Positions 12,431-27,090 of a stretch of 64,000 bases of DNA are shown here, piece by piece. Numbering within the stretch: position 1 is the stretch's first letter; each line of letters starts with the position of its first letter. A model generated the notes under the pieces. It searched no databases. It saw nothing but the letters and a program-made list of their open reading frames with translations, and was not told the DNA's origin. Origin of the DNA: Apostichopus japonicus (taxonomy: Eukaryota; Echinodermata; Holothuroidea; Aspidochirotida; Stichopodidae); NCBI RefSeq assembly GCF_037975245.1, contig NC_092563.1:16242594-16306593 (forward strand). Direction: 5' to 3'. Position numbers and translations under genes: made by a program.

Positions 12431-12914
12431 GTGTCTTAGTAGCGCAAATTGAAAAGTCAACATTTACATCCAACCCAAAAGTAAAGTTATAGGGAAATTA
12501 AAGTCGCGACTACAAGATGACACTCATTGTTTATGACGTAGATATACCAGTGGCACGTGCGCAAGGGGCAGACGTAAGTCAACCCCCACCCCCCCACCCT
12601 CCAAATCCATATCGAGGCAGATGGTATATAGGGCATGGGCACAATTGCGCATATTTCTGGAAAAGAAATAAAAACTAAGTAGGCCTATTACGAATATTAA
12701 TATGGTCGCCTATTGGTCAAGTTGTCTTTTAATTGTTAGTGAAAATAACACTGCAGGGAAAGCTGGTCCAAGTCGTTTTGTGTATAGTGGATATAGGATC
12801 CATTGGAGTTGAAAGCGATTCTCTTCGTCCATAAATTTGAAGACTCCGGCCAATTCGGCCGATATTCATCTGGAGCACATTAAATATGTATCTCGGACAG
12901 AGAAGACAGTGATG

Positions 12915-13305
12915 AATGGTGCGGCCCGCCGCAGGGTTGCGTCCGGCCCGCCAGAGATGCTCTACGGTGCGAAATTTTAGTGAGCAGATTTATTGATAAC
13001 AATTTTAAGCTATATAATCAATCATTCGAACCTTCTGGGTCCAAAAAACTGCATACAGGTCAGTTTGTGTAACACTCTCTCAGCGGAAGAGGGGGGGGGG
13101 GGGGGTGGACGGCTGGAATTTATTCATGTTTTATCAGGAAGGAAAATAAATATCAGTGCGCTCCGCGCGCAGTGCTCACATTTTGTTGCCATGTGCTTCG
13201 GGCAAAAATTCGAAAAATCGAGCGTAGGGTTCATGCGGCCCCCTCCTTCATCATAATCATTCCATGTGGCCCTCCTCTGCAAAAGGTTGGACAACCCTGG
13301 TGTAA
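12915..13305. mobile_element. hAT-like non-autonomous remnant
   Basis: On the minus strand the sequence starts CAGGGTTGTCCAACC and continues GGAGGGCCACATGGA, a common end of hAT-type non-autonomous elements. The other side holds GGGCCGGACGCAACCC. A long G run at 13089-13105 lies inside. No target duplication was verified. Confidence 0.45.
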
Positions 13306-13589
13306 ACGGTGGGGTCTGTTCGGATCCTGGTAATAGTGTATCCACACTCAGACAGAAGAGTCAAGGTTGAATTCATTGCCATCAGTGTTGGGCAGTGGTA
13401 CCCAGACACGATCTTGGTGACCAAAAGTGCATGACGTCATACATCAGATTAACCAAACAATGGAAAAAAGCGGTGAAGATAGAGATAACTGTGATCAATG
13501 ACTCGCTCACAGAAATCATCAAAGTCCACGATACACAATTCATTTTTGATCCCCGGCCGAGGTCAAGGTTCGATGATTCCTGATCTTAA

Positions 13590-13913
13590 AGGCATTGAAG
13601 AGTGGCCCCAAACCGCGTGCCGCATTCTGAAAATGTTAACTTTCTGTTGCTTACAAGTGATGTTTTTTTCGTGATACCTTGTTATCTTTTATATGGACTT
13701 GTGATATCCATCGCTGCTATGTACACTGTGTTGTGGGTATTGACCATAGCTGCATGTATTTACTGTACACTAGTGTCTAATCAACGACGGTAGCAAGCTG
13801 TGTGTGTATTTTCTGGGATCGATGGTGGTGTCTAACACTTCTGTTACATCTCATTCGAAACAAGGTCGATTACCGGCATCAGACGTTTCTTTGTGCGCGA
13901 GTCTTCATTCCCT
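13590..13913 (+). mobile_element. TTAA-flanked MITE, copy 1
   Basis: The left end is TTAA-AGGCATTGAAGA and the right end is TCTTCATTCCCT-TTAA. Inverted termini and TTAA on both sides fit the Kolobok or piggyBac type. The interior shares TTTCTGGGATCGATGGTGGT with copies at 14473, 16125 and 54266. Confidence 0.75.
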
Positions 13914-14472
13914 TTAATTCCAGGACTGAAATGGTCTCTTTCAGATCCCCGAGCTTGTTAAACCCGTCAGTGTCCCATGAGTGACAAAAGCACCGGCCCA
14001 CGGATTGATATAACGTCATGAAAAGCATATGAGGTGGTATACTGTTTGATTCATCTCGAGTAGCATATGGGGTTCAAAGGAACCTGGAAAAATTCAAAGG
14101 AACACTAAGGCTCAGTAATTATGTTGGGTGAACTTAAAATAACTGTAAATGGGTTTGAGATATAGCTGCCTCTTTGACAAGCAAGTCTTTTTTCATTTTT
14201 GTTTGTTTCCAGGTGATGTTTAAGTCTCACATGTTGTTTGTTCGTTGCATACAATCAACAGGAAGTACCTTTAACTTAGGCATGGCAATTATACGCCGTT
14301 CATATATATATATATATACATGTCCTCGTAGCGTCTGAGAGTTACCAACCAAAATAACAGTTACATTGCTGACATGGATTTCAAAAGTTCTTAATATCAG
14401 ACTATGAATACAACTTATGACCGAATTCCCTTCACTCACTCCCTAAGCCCCTTCATTATTATTTTATTTTAA

Positions 14473-14847
14473 AGGCATTGAAGACTCGCCCCAATCAGCG
14501 TGCCGCCATCTTTAAAAAGTTAACTTTCCGTTGCTTGCCAAGTGAAGTTTTTCTCTTGGCGCTACAAAATGCAGACAGTAATGAAACGTGATACCTTGTT
14601 ATCTTTAGCTGGACCTGCATGAGATGTCCATCGCTGTATGATATGTATCGTTTGTACACTGTGCTGTGGGCATTGACCGCAGCTGTATGTACTGACTGTA
14701 CACTTGTGTCTAATTACCGATGGTAGCAAGCTGTGTGTGTATTTTCTGGGATCGATGGTGGTGTCTAACATTTCTGTTACACCTCATTCGAAACTAGGTC
14801 AGATTACCGGCATTAGACGTTTCTTTTTGCGCGATTCTTCACACCCT
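14473..14847 (+). mobile_element. TTAA-flanked MITE, copy 2
   Basis: The ends are AGGCATTGAAGACTCGC and GCGATTCTTCACACCCT with TTAA on both sides. It is longer than copy 1 mainly because it keeps the TTGGCGCTACAAAATGCAGA segment. Confidence 0.75.
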
Positions 14848-16124
14848 TTAATTAACATAGGCTAACTTAATTGCTTACAATAGCTGTGCTCTAAACATGT
14901 GATCATTAAACTAGAACTGCATTTGCCTGCTAATACGCAGTGTTGTAGTGCGCGCGGAGTGCTTGCAGTAATAGGAAGAACTTTTCGGTTGTTCATGGTG
15001 TTTGTTTGTTTGTTTGGGAGGACAACACACCAGGGAGTACAGTCATATTGTAGTTACCCACAAAATGAGGTCGCTTATGAGCGCCGTGATAGGCTCAGAA
15101 CAAGTTTGCTACGCAGCTAGCCTCTGAAACTGCAAAAGGTACAGAGACTATATGAAACTTGAAGTTTCAACGTCCAGTCATGTAAGTATGTCGTTCATTT
15201 GGCCAGTAATGTCAATCAATAGTGTAGCGCGCACGCGCACTACATTAAACTCGACGAGACTCCAACGGCGAACTATGGCGAAATTAAATTCTCTAAGTTG
15301 ACCGAAAGTGTCAAATGACATGAAAAGCAAAAATCATCAGCGCAATATGAGTAGATACTTGCAGCTGAATGTGACAATGGGGAGGAATTGTAGTAAGATA
15401 GCAGCGAAAGCGAAGCAGTGTGTAGTTAAAGTCATCTCCTACAACAACCAATATAACACAGTCTTTGTGTACAGTCAATATGTAACAGCACGTGTACTTT
15501 CATTCAAGACATTACCCATGTAGGCCTACTTCAACTACTGAAAACACTATGTGTCCCGTCAAAGCTAAAGTAACATATACATGCATACGCATCGACAGAA
15601 CATGCTCTGGTAACGTAAAGAGAAATGTGTAATTCCACCTTTTTGCCCGATCTATATAACATTAGATTGATTTATTCAATCCGGAATTTTGAAGCTTTTA
15701 TAATATTCGTGACGGGGAAGCGATGATGAAATTACCATATTATAGTTCCCGTAATCATTCCCTTCGTATAACCCCAACCCATATACGGCTGATCTCCCAA
15801 ATGTTTATTTTGTTGTCAATGGATACGGTAAACTGATTGAAGGTTGTACGATATTGCCAACGTTTGTTTTATAAGCCCAAACCTTTCAATATTTTTTATG
15901 TAATATAATTATGACAAGCAGGAGAGGAAATGATACATATTTGTAACGGGGTAGATAGTAACCAACATATCACAAACACATAATATAAAAAAGGTCATTA
16001 ACAGAAGGATTGTTTCATCCATCTCCCGAACTTAACTTAATTAAAGATAGCAATATTTCCTTCCTTGTTAACATAGATACAACAATGCAATGATTTTTAT
16101 GGTTGTGGTTGCATTTCTCCGTAA

Positions 16125-16481
16125 AGGCATTGAAGACACGCGCACAAAAGAAACGTCTCATGTCGGTATTCTGACCTAGTTTCGAATGAGCTGTAACAGA
16201 AGTGTTTGACACCACCATCGATCCCAGAAAACACACACACAGCTTGCTGCCGTCTGTTATTGGACACTAGTGCCATTCAATACATACAGCTACGATCAAT
16301 ACCCACAACACAGTGTATATAGCAGCGATGGACATCTCAGGTCTATAGATAAAAGATAAAAAGGTATCACGTTTCATTACTGTCTGCATTTTGTAGCGAC
16401 ACAACAACAAAAAATCACTGGCAAGCAACGGAATTTTTTTCCAGATGGCGGCACGCGGTTTGGGGCGAGTCCGTGATGCCT
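16125..16481 (-). mobile_element. TTAA-type MITE, copy 3 (reverse)
   Basis: The same family in reverse orientation, with GTAAAGGCATTGAAGACAC at one side and GGCGAGTCCGTGATGCCTTTAA at the other. One TTAA has decayed to GTAA. The interior matches copies 1, 2 and 4. Confidence 0.7.
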
Positions 16482-17128
16482 TTAACGTACACACTAAAGA
16501 ACACAAGAACGTTTACCATCTGGTATTTCAAAGTACAAAGAATTACTACTAAATTAAGGAATCACGCTAATAACTTGACATATATCACGTTGATTTGGAA
16601 TGATTTGTAACGATAGCGTCCTTATGAATGTCCTAGCAACCGGTCTGCAGCTCCTTTGACTAACTACGTCATATAAGCTCTTCATGCTTGTTGTCATAGC
16701 AACACCAGAAAATTCAGTCTTTTACCTAAATCTTTAGTTTGCATCTTGTCTTTCTGCCATTTTATCCTAATTCTCAGTAACCTTTACACGTCGTGGAAAA
16801 GTTCCTATATTATTTAGAATGTATTCAAAGGTTAGGTCAAATTTTTAAAATAATTTATGCCAATTAGCATATAACCTGATTCATATCATGCATATTCATA
16901 ACCATCTTAGGCCTAAATCGTCACAAAATTGTAGTGATATATATAATCAAAAAAATATTGCAATGATTCAACCAATTACAATAACTTGGGTTAAAAAAGG
17001 GTTGTTGTATTCTAAAACATACAAACATGTTAAAAAAAAGCTTTCTCATGACTAGAAAAATAAATAAAACTGAAAACAAAATAATCGTGTTAGATCGAGG
17101 TAAACGTTAGTAAGGCATATAATGAAGA

Positions 17129-17429
17129 CAGGCGCGTAGTAAGGATTTGCCAAGGGAGGGGCGAATCTGTAGGCAAACTATCAGAGCCGTAGATTGTGCA
17201 TTGAAACTATCAGAGCGTAGCGCCACCATAAGTTGCCGCTACGCGTACAAGAAAATTTTTGCTGAAAATGCCTCCCAGATCGCTGGAAATGGCACTTCCC
17301 AGGCGTTATAAGTTGCATCCAAGCTTGAAATTACTAGCGATATCATAAAAACATACACAAAGTATGCTGAAGGCTGTTGAGGGGGGGGGGGCGGTCGCCC
17401 ACTTTGCCCGCCCCTTGACTACGCGCCTG
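17129..17429. mobile_element. hAT-like MITE with perfect 8-bp TSD
   Basis: The termini are CAGGCGCGTAGTAAGG and CCTTGACTACGCGCCTG, an imperfect inverted pair. Both sides carry the 8-bp duplication AATGAAGA (17121-17128 and 17430-17437). The interior has AGCGCCACCATAAGTTG and GCACTTCCCAGGCG, which recur in elements near 22120, 22530, 55260 and 62400. This is strong evidence for a young hAT-superfamily MITE. Confidence 0.85.
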
Positions 17430-17570
17430 AATGAAGATAAATAATCATGCAAAGTGACACAAAAGCAAGAGTTGGTTGCCATGGTGGGATATATAAGACA
17501 GCACTAATGTATACACGCGGTTCTTTGCTAGTTCAAGTTTGTACTTTTCTTTTCATGTCAAATGCTACAC

Positions 17571-17670
17571 AATTAACGATGATCACACAGCCTCGATGCA
17601 AGGAGATTGGGGTTTGAAAGTGGATTAAGTAGTTTGGTTTTCATGCCTCGGCTCTTTCTACTGGGAAAAA
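17571..17670 (+). repeat. Relic of the U2-headed retroposon body
   Basis: ACGATGATCACACAG, TCGATGCAAGGAGATTGGGG and AGTAGTTTGGTTTTCATGCC follow the same order as in the copies at 38308 and 44408. The U2 head is missing, so this is a 5'-truncated or decayed copy. Confidence 0.55.
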
Positions 17671-18794
17671 TGATATAAAACACACACAAAAACCGGCCAT
17701 GTCACCCCTATCAATACACACACACACACATACACATGTTTGCATTTCATTCAGACCGAGGACCCCATTGTATTTTTCATTGTTCAAATCCACGTACCCT
17801 AACCTTAACAATACCCCATACAATAGAATTCTTCCGAGGACGTGGTGATTCTGTAGAAATCACAACCGAGGACCTGAAATTCTTTTGTTCAAGTCCTCGG
17901 TCAGATAGCAAAACAAACGCACCCACACACACATAGGATTATAAAATATGGGATTTGATTGCTAAAGCTTCAGGTTCTGCTTATGTAAGTTGAGTTCAAA
18001 AGCAAATTAATTTCTCTCTGAAAAGCATAAATGGCAATTGAGACGTTGGTAAGTTTTTATAGAACAGAAAACAATCAAGTGAAGAATGCGATGCTACTTG
18101 GCAACGCTAAAACTTGCTAAAAGGTCATCCGACTTTAAAATGATATGGTCACGAAATTTATAGTTTTTTTAGATTTTTTTAACTACAAATATGACTTATC
18201 AAACATTGTTGAAGCATTTTGCCATCGAGAATTCCTGCGCATTAATATCTCTAAACTCGATCTCAGCATTTCCATGAATTGCAACGGCACGGCCTGATTA
18301 TTTTCAACATCAAGAAACAGACATCTTTATATTTGATCAAGTTGATTTTTTATGGAAAATAACAAAGCAAATTTTGAGCAGTAATGAGAGCGTTTATTAT
18401 TATTTTTTTTTAGTTTTTGAATATTGTTAAAAAACGGTGTCAATTTTGCTCAAATGTCTAAACCCTCATTTTCAATTGTAGACCTACATACTTATAATTT
18501 CTTCGACAAATGGGTTGTACTTTCATCAGAAAATGTACTTTAAATATATGGCTGACACATATTACTTCTGATATGTATGCATAATATTCCATATTCAAAG
18601 ACTATAACATCTGACATAACAGTGTACTTTCACTACCAGATTTTATAAGGAGAAAAAAATGAAATTTGTGATACCGGAGGAATTATACTGCAAAGGAACT
18701 CTACAAATTATTCGCTGCATAGAGTCAACGTGATAGCAATTTAGTACTATATATACTCTCACGTTGAGTAAATTACTCAATGTTAAGCAACCTA

Positions 18795-18825
<31 letters not shown>

Positions 18826-19617
18826 TAGATATAATTTAGGTTTGGTTTTTTGCAAAATATAACCGTGATTTCTGCCGACATTTCCTTAATACGGACATCT
18901 TTTGACGGGAACAATTCTGTTTGGAATTCTCAAAAAACTATATTGAAGTATTTTATGACGTGATCAATTCTGGAATGAAATCATATATTCATATCTCTTG
19001 AATATCATTTATAAATGTTGATCGGTGGTTGGGGAATATTGACACAATTTGTGACAATCCAAAAGAGTTTGATGGTGACAGAAATCTAAAATTTGAGGTA
19101 AGTTGAAATTAAATCTTTCATATTTATTGCTATGGTTTAACAATTTTGCAGTCAAAATGATAGAAACAGTATACAATATTGCCCATATGTTTTAAAACCA
19201 TGTTACATCTAATCTGCATGTTTATATCATAAGAAAAGTGGAGAAGAAAACTAATATCTCGTATAACAGATATTACCTATTTTTTTTTTTTTTTTGAATC
19301 AATAGCCAAACTTTTATTTCAGTTACCCAAACTTCATTTTTCCCCATCCCAAGCACAAATGTGCTGTATAGTATGAATTATTACTAACAAAAAAATAGAA
19401 GGTTCTGTGTGAATTTAATGTTGAAATGTGTTAAATATTCGGCAGGCCCATTAACATGTAGTAATCTGCTACAGTGGAAGACTGAAGCCGGTGAAAAAAT
19501 AGGGCTGTATTTAACGCTTTTCTGAACCGAAACTCGAATCCTGTGTGTCATGATAACATTTTTTTTTATGATCAGAAGTGATATTTAGTTTGCTGATTTT
19601 ATATAATGATGACATCA

Positions 19618-19978
19618 TTATCTAGTTATCGAGCTGGAAATTGTCGGATTGTCTTGAAAGTGTTAAAACTTGTTATTCATAAAAAAAAGAGAATTAATAT
19701 TTTTTCAAAGACAAACTAAACTTTGGCCAATTCTAAAACTTTAATGAAACGTACATTATCAGAGCCACACAAATATTTCTTGGATGAATAAAACAAAACC
19801 CATTATCTAGTAATCGAGCTGGAACTTGTCGGTTTTGTCTTGGTATTGTACAAATGTTTTATTCATGAAAAATGAGAATTAATATTCTTTCAAAGACAAA
19901 ATAAATATTAGCCAATACGTTAACTTTAATGTAACGTATCAAAGTCACACACATATTATCTTGGATGAATAAAACAAA
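19618..19978. repeat. Tandem duplication of about 182 bp
   Basis: Two adjacent units both begin ATTATCTAGT and share TCGAGCTGGAA, GAGAATTAATATT, TTTCAAAGACAAA and TTGGATGAATAAAACAAA. They differ by scattered changes, so the duplication is not recent. Confidence 0.75.
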
Positions 19979-21063
19979 CGGTAAGAGAAGAAAAAAATAC
20001 AGAAAGTTAGTTCGAAGGGTATTTGTAATTATCCTTCAGAAGTTTTGTATTTTAAAATGATTAATAAAACAAGTTATGTAAAAATAATACATTACCGTTC
20101 TAACGTTTCAAATATCTTTCTACTCGGTAACTTGTTGCAAAACGTCCTTGATATTAATTAAAGGCCATTCGATTGCGAACGGGTAATTTCGACTGAGAAA
20201 TCTGATGTACACTAGTATTAAAGTTTTACCTGCCTTGTAAATAATCGGGTTTTGGAATTTTCCTTTTAAACACATATCAAGTGAAGGAAATTTTGTTTTG
20301 CTTTATACATAAATTTCTTTAGAGTTGTAATGTTTATTTGTATCTCCTCTTTTATTTTTGTTTTTCCCCCTGTTTATTCATGCTTATTTATTCATTTATC
20401 TTTTGTCCAGGCATAATTAAAACAAAGACGAAGATTCCGAAACTCGGATAGGATCGACTCAGTCTACGTAATAGTTTCGTAAGGAGAAATTATAAACTCA
20501 ATCGAATTTGTTTTTGAAATGTGCTAATTTTCCCCCCCAATTATCTGTCAATATACTTTATGAATGTTACTCGTAATTCGAGAGGATTTTTTTTTATATA
20601 AAAATGCCTTATTTTATTATTATTAATACTATTAACCTCCATTCAATGAAGAACTTTGTAATATATAAGAAAACTTTTTCAACATTTCTACCGTTTGTGG
20701 CAAAATATTACTATATTATTTTCTTTTTAAAATCCAGCAATTAATATTTTTCTTCTTTTCGTTCATTAACGGTAAAGCTTGATGACATATTATGCCGTGT
20801 TTAATTTAGATGTTTTGTTTGGTTTTATTAAACGATAACACTTTTTTTCTTTGCGAGATTATGTTTCTGTGTCCCAATTCAAAGATCTCAAAATAATCAA
20901 TGTCATCAGTTTATTGGGCATAAACGTAAGTAACATTTCCCATTAATACTGCTAGTTATAATTATTATATTTATCAACTTAAACATATTGCATTTCATAA
21001 TAGCCTACAATGATGACTGATGAATTATAGCGTAACTTCGGTCGTAGCTTTGGCGAGTACAGC

Positions 21064-22095
21064 ATGGCCGACTGTTGGACTAATAGTTCCTCGATCATTC
21101 AAGGAATTTCAAAGAAAGTTGCTATACCATTACTCTTCGTAAACATTGTCAGTTGTATTGTCGGACTACTTGGTAACGCTCTGGTTATAACAACCATTGT
21201 TAAGGAGACCAAATTCCATAACGCACAGTATCTGCTGATCGCTAATTTAGCACTCAGTGATTTCCTAATTTGCCTACTCTGTTTCCCTTTAGTCTGTGTG
21301 TCTCTTACCTCCCCGTTGTTTCTCTTAACCGAGCCGTTTCTCTGTTATGCCGGTGCCGCGATGCACCAGTTGGTTTGTCCTGCGTCAATCATGACGTTGG
21401 TCGTCATAGCAATCAGCAGATATATACTGGTGACCAAATCCCGTACACGGTATATGTCCATCTTCAGCGTCCGCAAGGTCGCTAGGATCGTAGCCATCAT
21501 GTGGGTAGGTCTAATTACCTACGGTGTGTTTTACTGTGTTTTCGTCATACACACGACACCATTTTGTGACAAGCTGATCTGTTACGTTGAGGTGTATGAA
21601 CCAATTACCAAAATATTGTACAGTTTTCTGAATAGCGTCAGCTTATTCGTTTGTTTGATAACCGTACCGTTATGTTACGTCCTAACATTTCGGGTGGTCA
21701 GGAAGAGTAGGGCTCGGGTACATGAACAACCACCCGGAAATTCGTCATTTGTGCCAACCATTTCCGGCATCTCGATGACACAAACTCTCAGAATCAGTGA
21801 CGGTACCGACCTGCCAAGAACGCCTGTTAATCAAGTTAGACGGTCTTTCCGATTTTCTGTTGCCGAAATTCGATTGACCCAAATATCTAGTATCATATTT
21901 TTCAGCAATTTCATCCTTACCATGCCATTTATGGTTATAAATGTTTTCTTTCCGGCGACGAGCAATTGGATTTGGGTACAAGTTGCCTTCAACTTGTTCG
22001 CTATGAATTCCGCCTTCAATCCGATATTATACGGCGTCCTGAACAAAAACCTTAGAAAATCCATGAGCAGGTTTCTCTTCAAAACTCACCACTAG
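21064..22095 (+). CDS. Class A (rhodopsin-type) GPCR, intronless, 343 aa
   Basis: A seven-helix receptor for the plasma membrane; the ligand is unknown. The visible landmarks are an N-glycosylation sequon NSS at residues 7-9, GNALV in TM1 (N38), NLALSDF in TM2 (D66), the TM3 cysteine C94 with a partner at C168 or C173 in the second extracellular loop, SRY at 118-120 at the end of TM3, a Ser/Arg-rich third intracellular loop at about 213-265, P288 in TM6, and NPILY at 319-323 in TM7 followed by a short basic tail. It has SRY in place of the usual DRY and lacks the CWxP motif of TM6, as in several orphan and melatonin-like receptors. The start is the first ATG of the frame and gives a normal N-terminus. 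Intronless receptor genes are common in echinoderm expansions. The reading frame is intact, so it is probably functional. No subfamily can be given. Confidence 0.93.
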   Translation: MADCWTNSSSIIQGISKKVAIPLLFVNIVSCIVGLLGNALVITTIVKETKFHNAQYLLIANLALSDFLICLLCFPLVCVSLTSPLFLLTEPFLCYAGAAMHQLVCPASIMTLVVIAISRYILVTKSRTRYMSIFSVRKVARIVAIMWVGLITYGVFYCVFVIHTTPFCDKLICYVEVYEPITKILYSFLNSVSLFVCLITVPLCYVLTFRVVRKSRARVHEQPPGNSSFVPTISGISMTQTLRISDGTDLPRTPVNQVRRSFRFSVAEIRLTQISSIIFFSNFILTMPFMVINVFFPATSNWIWVQVAFNLFAMNSAFNPILYGVLNKNLRKSMSRFLFKTHH

Positions 22096-22107
22096 ATATT
22101 GTTCTGT

Positions 22108-22830
22108 ACAGGCGCGGCGGAACGGAAAAATTATTGGGGGGGGGGGCTAATATGTGGAGACTATCTAAGCGGAGCGCCACCATCAGTTGGCGCGGAGCGT
22201 ACAAGAAAATTTGGGGTTTTTCAAACCCCCCAGATGGCCGGAAACGGCACTTCCCGAGTGTTTTATGCTGCGAATACCTAGCCCTAATAAATGGGTCTCA
22301 AGCCTGCAATTTCTCAGATTGCACGTAAAAATCTGTAAAAACATTGTAATTTGTATATTCGATGGTGTTTTAAGAGAGTAGCTATTACTCGACGTGTACT
22401 GGCAAAGACGTTTTTGAGTGTAGTAAATTACTACTTGCAATTAAATGCAATAATGACAAGGGCGTCGGAAGCTATTTTTGATTAGTACGGCGGTTCAGAG
22501 TGTGGCCAACTATCATAATTATCGGAGGGAAGTTTGGTAGGTCAAACAACGCCACGCGCCACCATGGTTGGCGCGTAGCGTAATGGAGAAAATTTTGAAA
22601 ATATGCCTGACAGATTGCAGGAAATGGCACTTCCCGAGCTTGAAAACAAGACCCCTGCCATGCCAGAGTAGTCACACTTAGCCTACTTGCCGTCATCATT
22701 ATTGAAAATTATTGAAACATATACCTCCGAGATTTTTTTTTCCAATTTTTAGTCCTACTTTTTTTTTTTTGCGTCATGAATATTGGTCCGGCGTTCACCG
22801 GCCCTGCCCGTACCGGCTCCGACGCCCCTG
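22108..22830. mobile_element. Two adjacent hAT-like elements
   Basis: Positions 22108-22300 start CAGGCGCGGCGGAACGG and hold AGCGCCACCATCAGTTGGCG and GGCACTTCCCGAG; no matching right end was found. Positions 22457-22830 run from CAAGGGCGTCGGAAGC to GGCTCCGACGCCCCTG, an inverted pair, with the same internal motifs (GCGCCACCATGGTTGGCG). The flanks AATAATGA and AATTAAAT may be a decayed 8-bp duplication. They follow the GPCR stop codon directly. Confidence 0.6.
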
Positions 22831-24904
<2,074 letters not shown>

Positions 24905-25065
24905 GCAAGTGCTATGACAGACATATAGTAAATAAATAAAGATCAATACACCAGAAAAATTCCACTTCACGACCGGTTTCGTCCTTTTGGAACTCATCAG
25001 GCGAATGTAGGAATCGAACCACCGAAGTCCGAACCACTCGACCACAGTGATTCTACTGGTGTATG
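24905..25065 (-). mobile_element. tRNA-headed retroposon with an internal hammerhead ribozyme
   Basis: On the minus strand the order is tRNA-like head (A-box GTGGTCGAGTGGTT, B-box GGTGGTTCGATTCC), then a hammerhead motif (24963-25011), then a short AT-rich body. It ends near a TA microsatellite. TA repeats also lie on the other side (25198-25274). A pol III promoter directly before a hammerhead is known from SINE-like satellites of other animals, such as the schistosome Sm-alpha family. Confidence 0.65.
24963..25011 (-). ncRNA. Hammerhead ribozyme motif (type I)
   Basis: The minus strand reads CTGATGAG, a short stem II (TTCC-AAAA-GGA) and CGAAAC, the conserved hammerhead core. A very short stem III (CCGG) precedes the TC cleavage position. 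Stem I can form between CCTACATTCG before the core and GTGAAGTGG after it, with a bulge. Activity is inferred. Confidence 0.65.
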
Positions 25066-25196
25066 AATGCGTATCGACTGGCTATGTATAACTGTTATTG
25101 AGGACGAATTACCCAAGTTTTATGATTGTACAGAGTGCACCCCTGGTGCTATGAATCTGATTATTTTACACAGAGTAACCACTCTTTATAGGCCAA

Positions 25197-25264
<68 letters not shown>

Positions 25265-27090
25265 GTATATATATCTTCTTGATCATTTTGTCAAATGTAT
25301 ATACACATTACAAGCATGTGACATCCTGAATAAACTGGACAAATAATCATTTTTAGACTTGTGTTCAGTTTGAGAATTAACCTTTTCCTCACTACCATCA
25401 ACTTTCAGTACATAAAGGAAAAACTAACAACAATGTACAAGAAAAAAAAAAAAAAATCCAAACCTGATTGATTACAGTTACTTGTTATTATAATAAGATC
25501 TTTAGCTACATACCAATGAATTCTGAGATGTAGGGCCACTAACTATTAAGGAAGGGCCGAGCAATGCTAATGTCCTGTACTTTTTTATGGTGGGGCACAC
25601 AGGGTTGGGGAAGAGCGGGGGATGGGGTGGAGGAGGCACAGAACCCATCTCCAATAATACCTCTAATTCTAATCAGACCATCTGTGTGAAGTGAAATCTT
25701 CATGGGTTCTTTGTACTTGGTGCAATTTATCGTCGTCTACTAGTCCAAACCATCTTTTTTCAGCTTTGGTTGACAACTTTATCTAACTTTTAAGAGAGAA
25801 TTTTTCTAAAATTAATTATACAATTGAAGAAATTTAACACACCCTCCTAGAAATGATTATCCACCATATGATTGTTAATGAATATTAAGTAATTAATTAT
25901 TCTGTTAGGTTATTATAACATGTTACTGTACCATGTTTATTACAAATCTAAAATCCAAATTCCTCCCCCACCCCCCAAATAAAAATAATTTTTACCACGT
26001 CATTTGAAAATCAAACTTTTACCGATCAAGAAACTTTTGTCGTGTAATTTCCAAACGATTAGCGGAAAAAAATCAACACGCAAAGTTGATTTACTGATGT
26101 TATCCCAATTAGTACATCAGCTAGTGGGTGTATATGTAGTTTCACATGTCTGCTTTAAACTTGAAGACCAAAAAATCTGACAAAATATCCTTGGTACTTT
26201 GATGCCATTTATTGCATATCTTTAGAATATATTTGTAACATTGTAGTTTTACAGTGATTTAATGAAGCAGACATACAAACAACCACATTGTCAAATTCCT
26301 CCCCCAACCCCCCCCCCCCCCAGTCCCCCTATTCTCCTCCCCGTAGACAATATAAATTTGGTATGTTAGTGATATTACGTTTTACTTTCGTAAAAATAAC
26401 AAAATATAACAAAAGGCACATGAAGGAGAGAGGGAGCCACCATTTCACTTCTCTTCCATTTGCCATCGGCCCCCTTTAAAATCATCGTCTTTGAAAGGAT
26501 TCTACCAATTCAACGAAAACATATATTTTACAGGTTTCTGTGTGTTCAGAATAACCTTATATTTCAGGACTGCTATATGGATATAGTAAAATGGTCAGAT
26601 TGAATTATCTTTGATATGACTGTACAATATAATTTTGTTCATGATGAGATTTGCAGACAAAACGGAGCTGGTGATTTTACATAAGGTAAGGAATCAATAA
26701 AAAAAAATAAAAAAAAATTGCATAGAAATGCACTTTGAATTTCTCAAAGTGCTTAATAATAAAAAAGATTCTCTCCATAACCAATGATTAGACATAATTC
26801 TTATTTACAATATTTTAAAGCATGAATGAAGAATTATAATATATGTATGTTTTAGATAACATATCATGATATTCGTGGGTAAAATCAAACAACCAATAAG
26901 GATGTTAGCAGAATGATACTTGAAGTGGAAGGCCAAAGATTGGATCTTGTCGATACATAGATATATAAAATGGTCACAAAATATGTACTTGAAAAGATGA
27001 AAGTTTTCTATGACCACATTTCTTTGATCTTTTCAAATTAGTTACTGATTGTCCGCAAGCAGTTTTTTAGTAATTTATTTCGGTATCAAT
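25066..27090. other. Intergenic DNA, little recognisable
   Basis: A TA microsatellite lies at 25198-25274, a C-rich run at 26300-26320 and some homopolymer runs. No ORF in this stretch has recognisable family features. The 3'UTR of the hydroxyacid oxidase gene probably covers its end. Confidence 0.5.

Larger units (their letters stand above)
17430..21060. other. AT-rich intergenic DNA upstream of the GPCR gene
   Basis: No gene was recognised. It contains a body-only relic of the U2-headed retroposon (about 17571-17670), a CA run at 17717-17733, a TA microsatellite near 18805-18830 and a tandem duplication at 19618-19978. The GPCR promoter presumably lies near 20900-21060; I see no convincing TATA or initiator. 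Confidence 0.5.
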
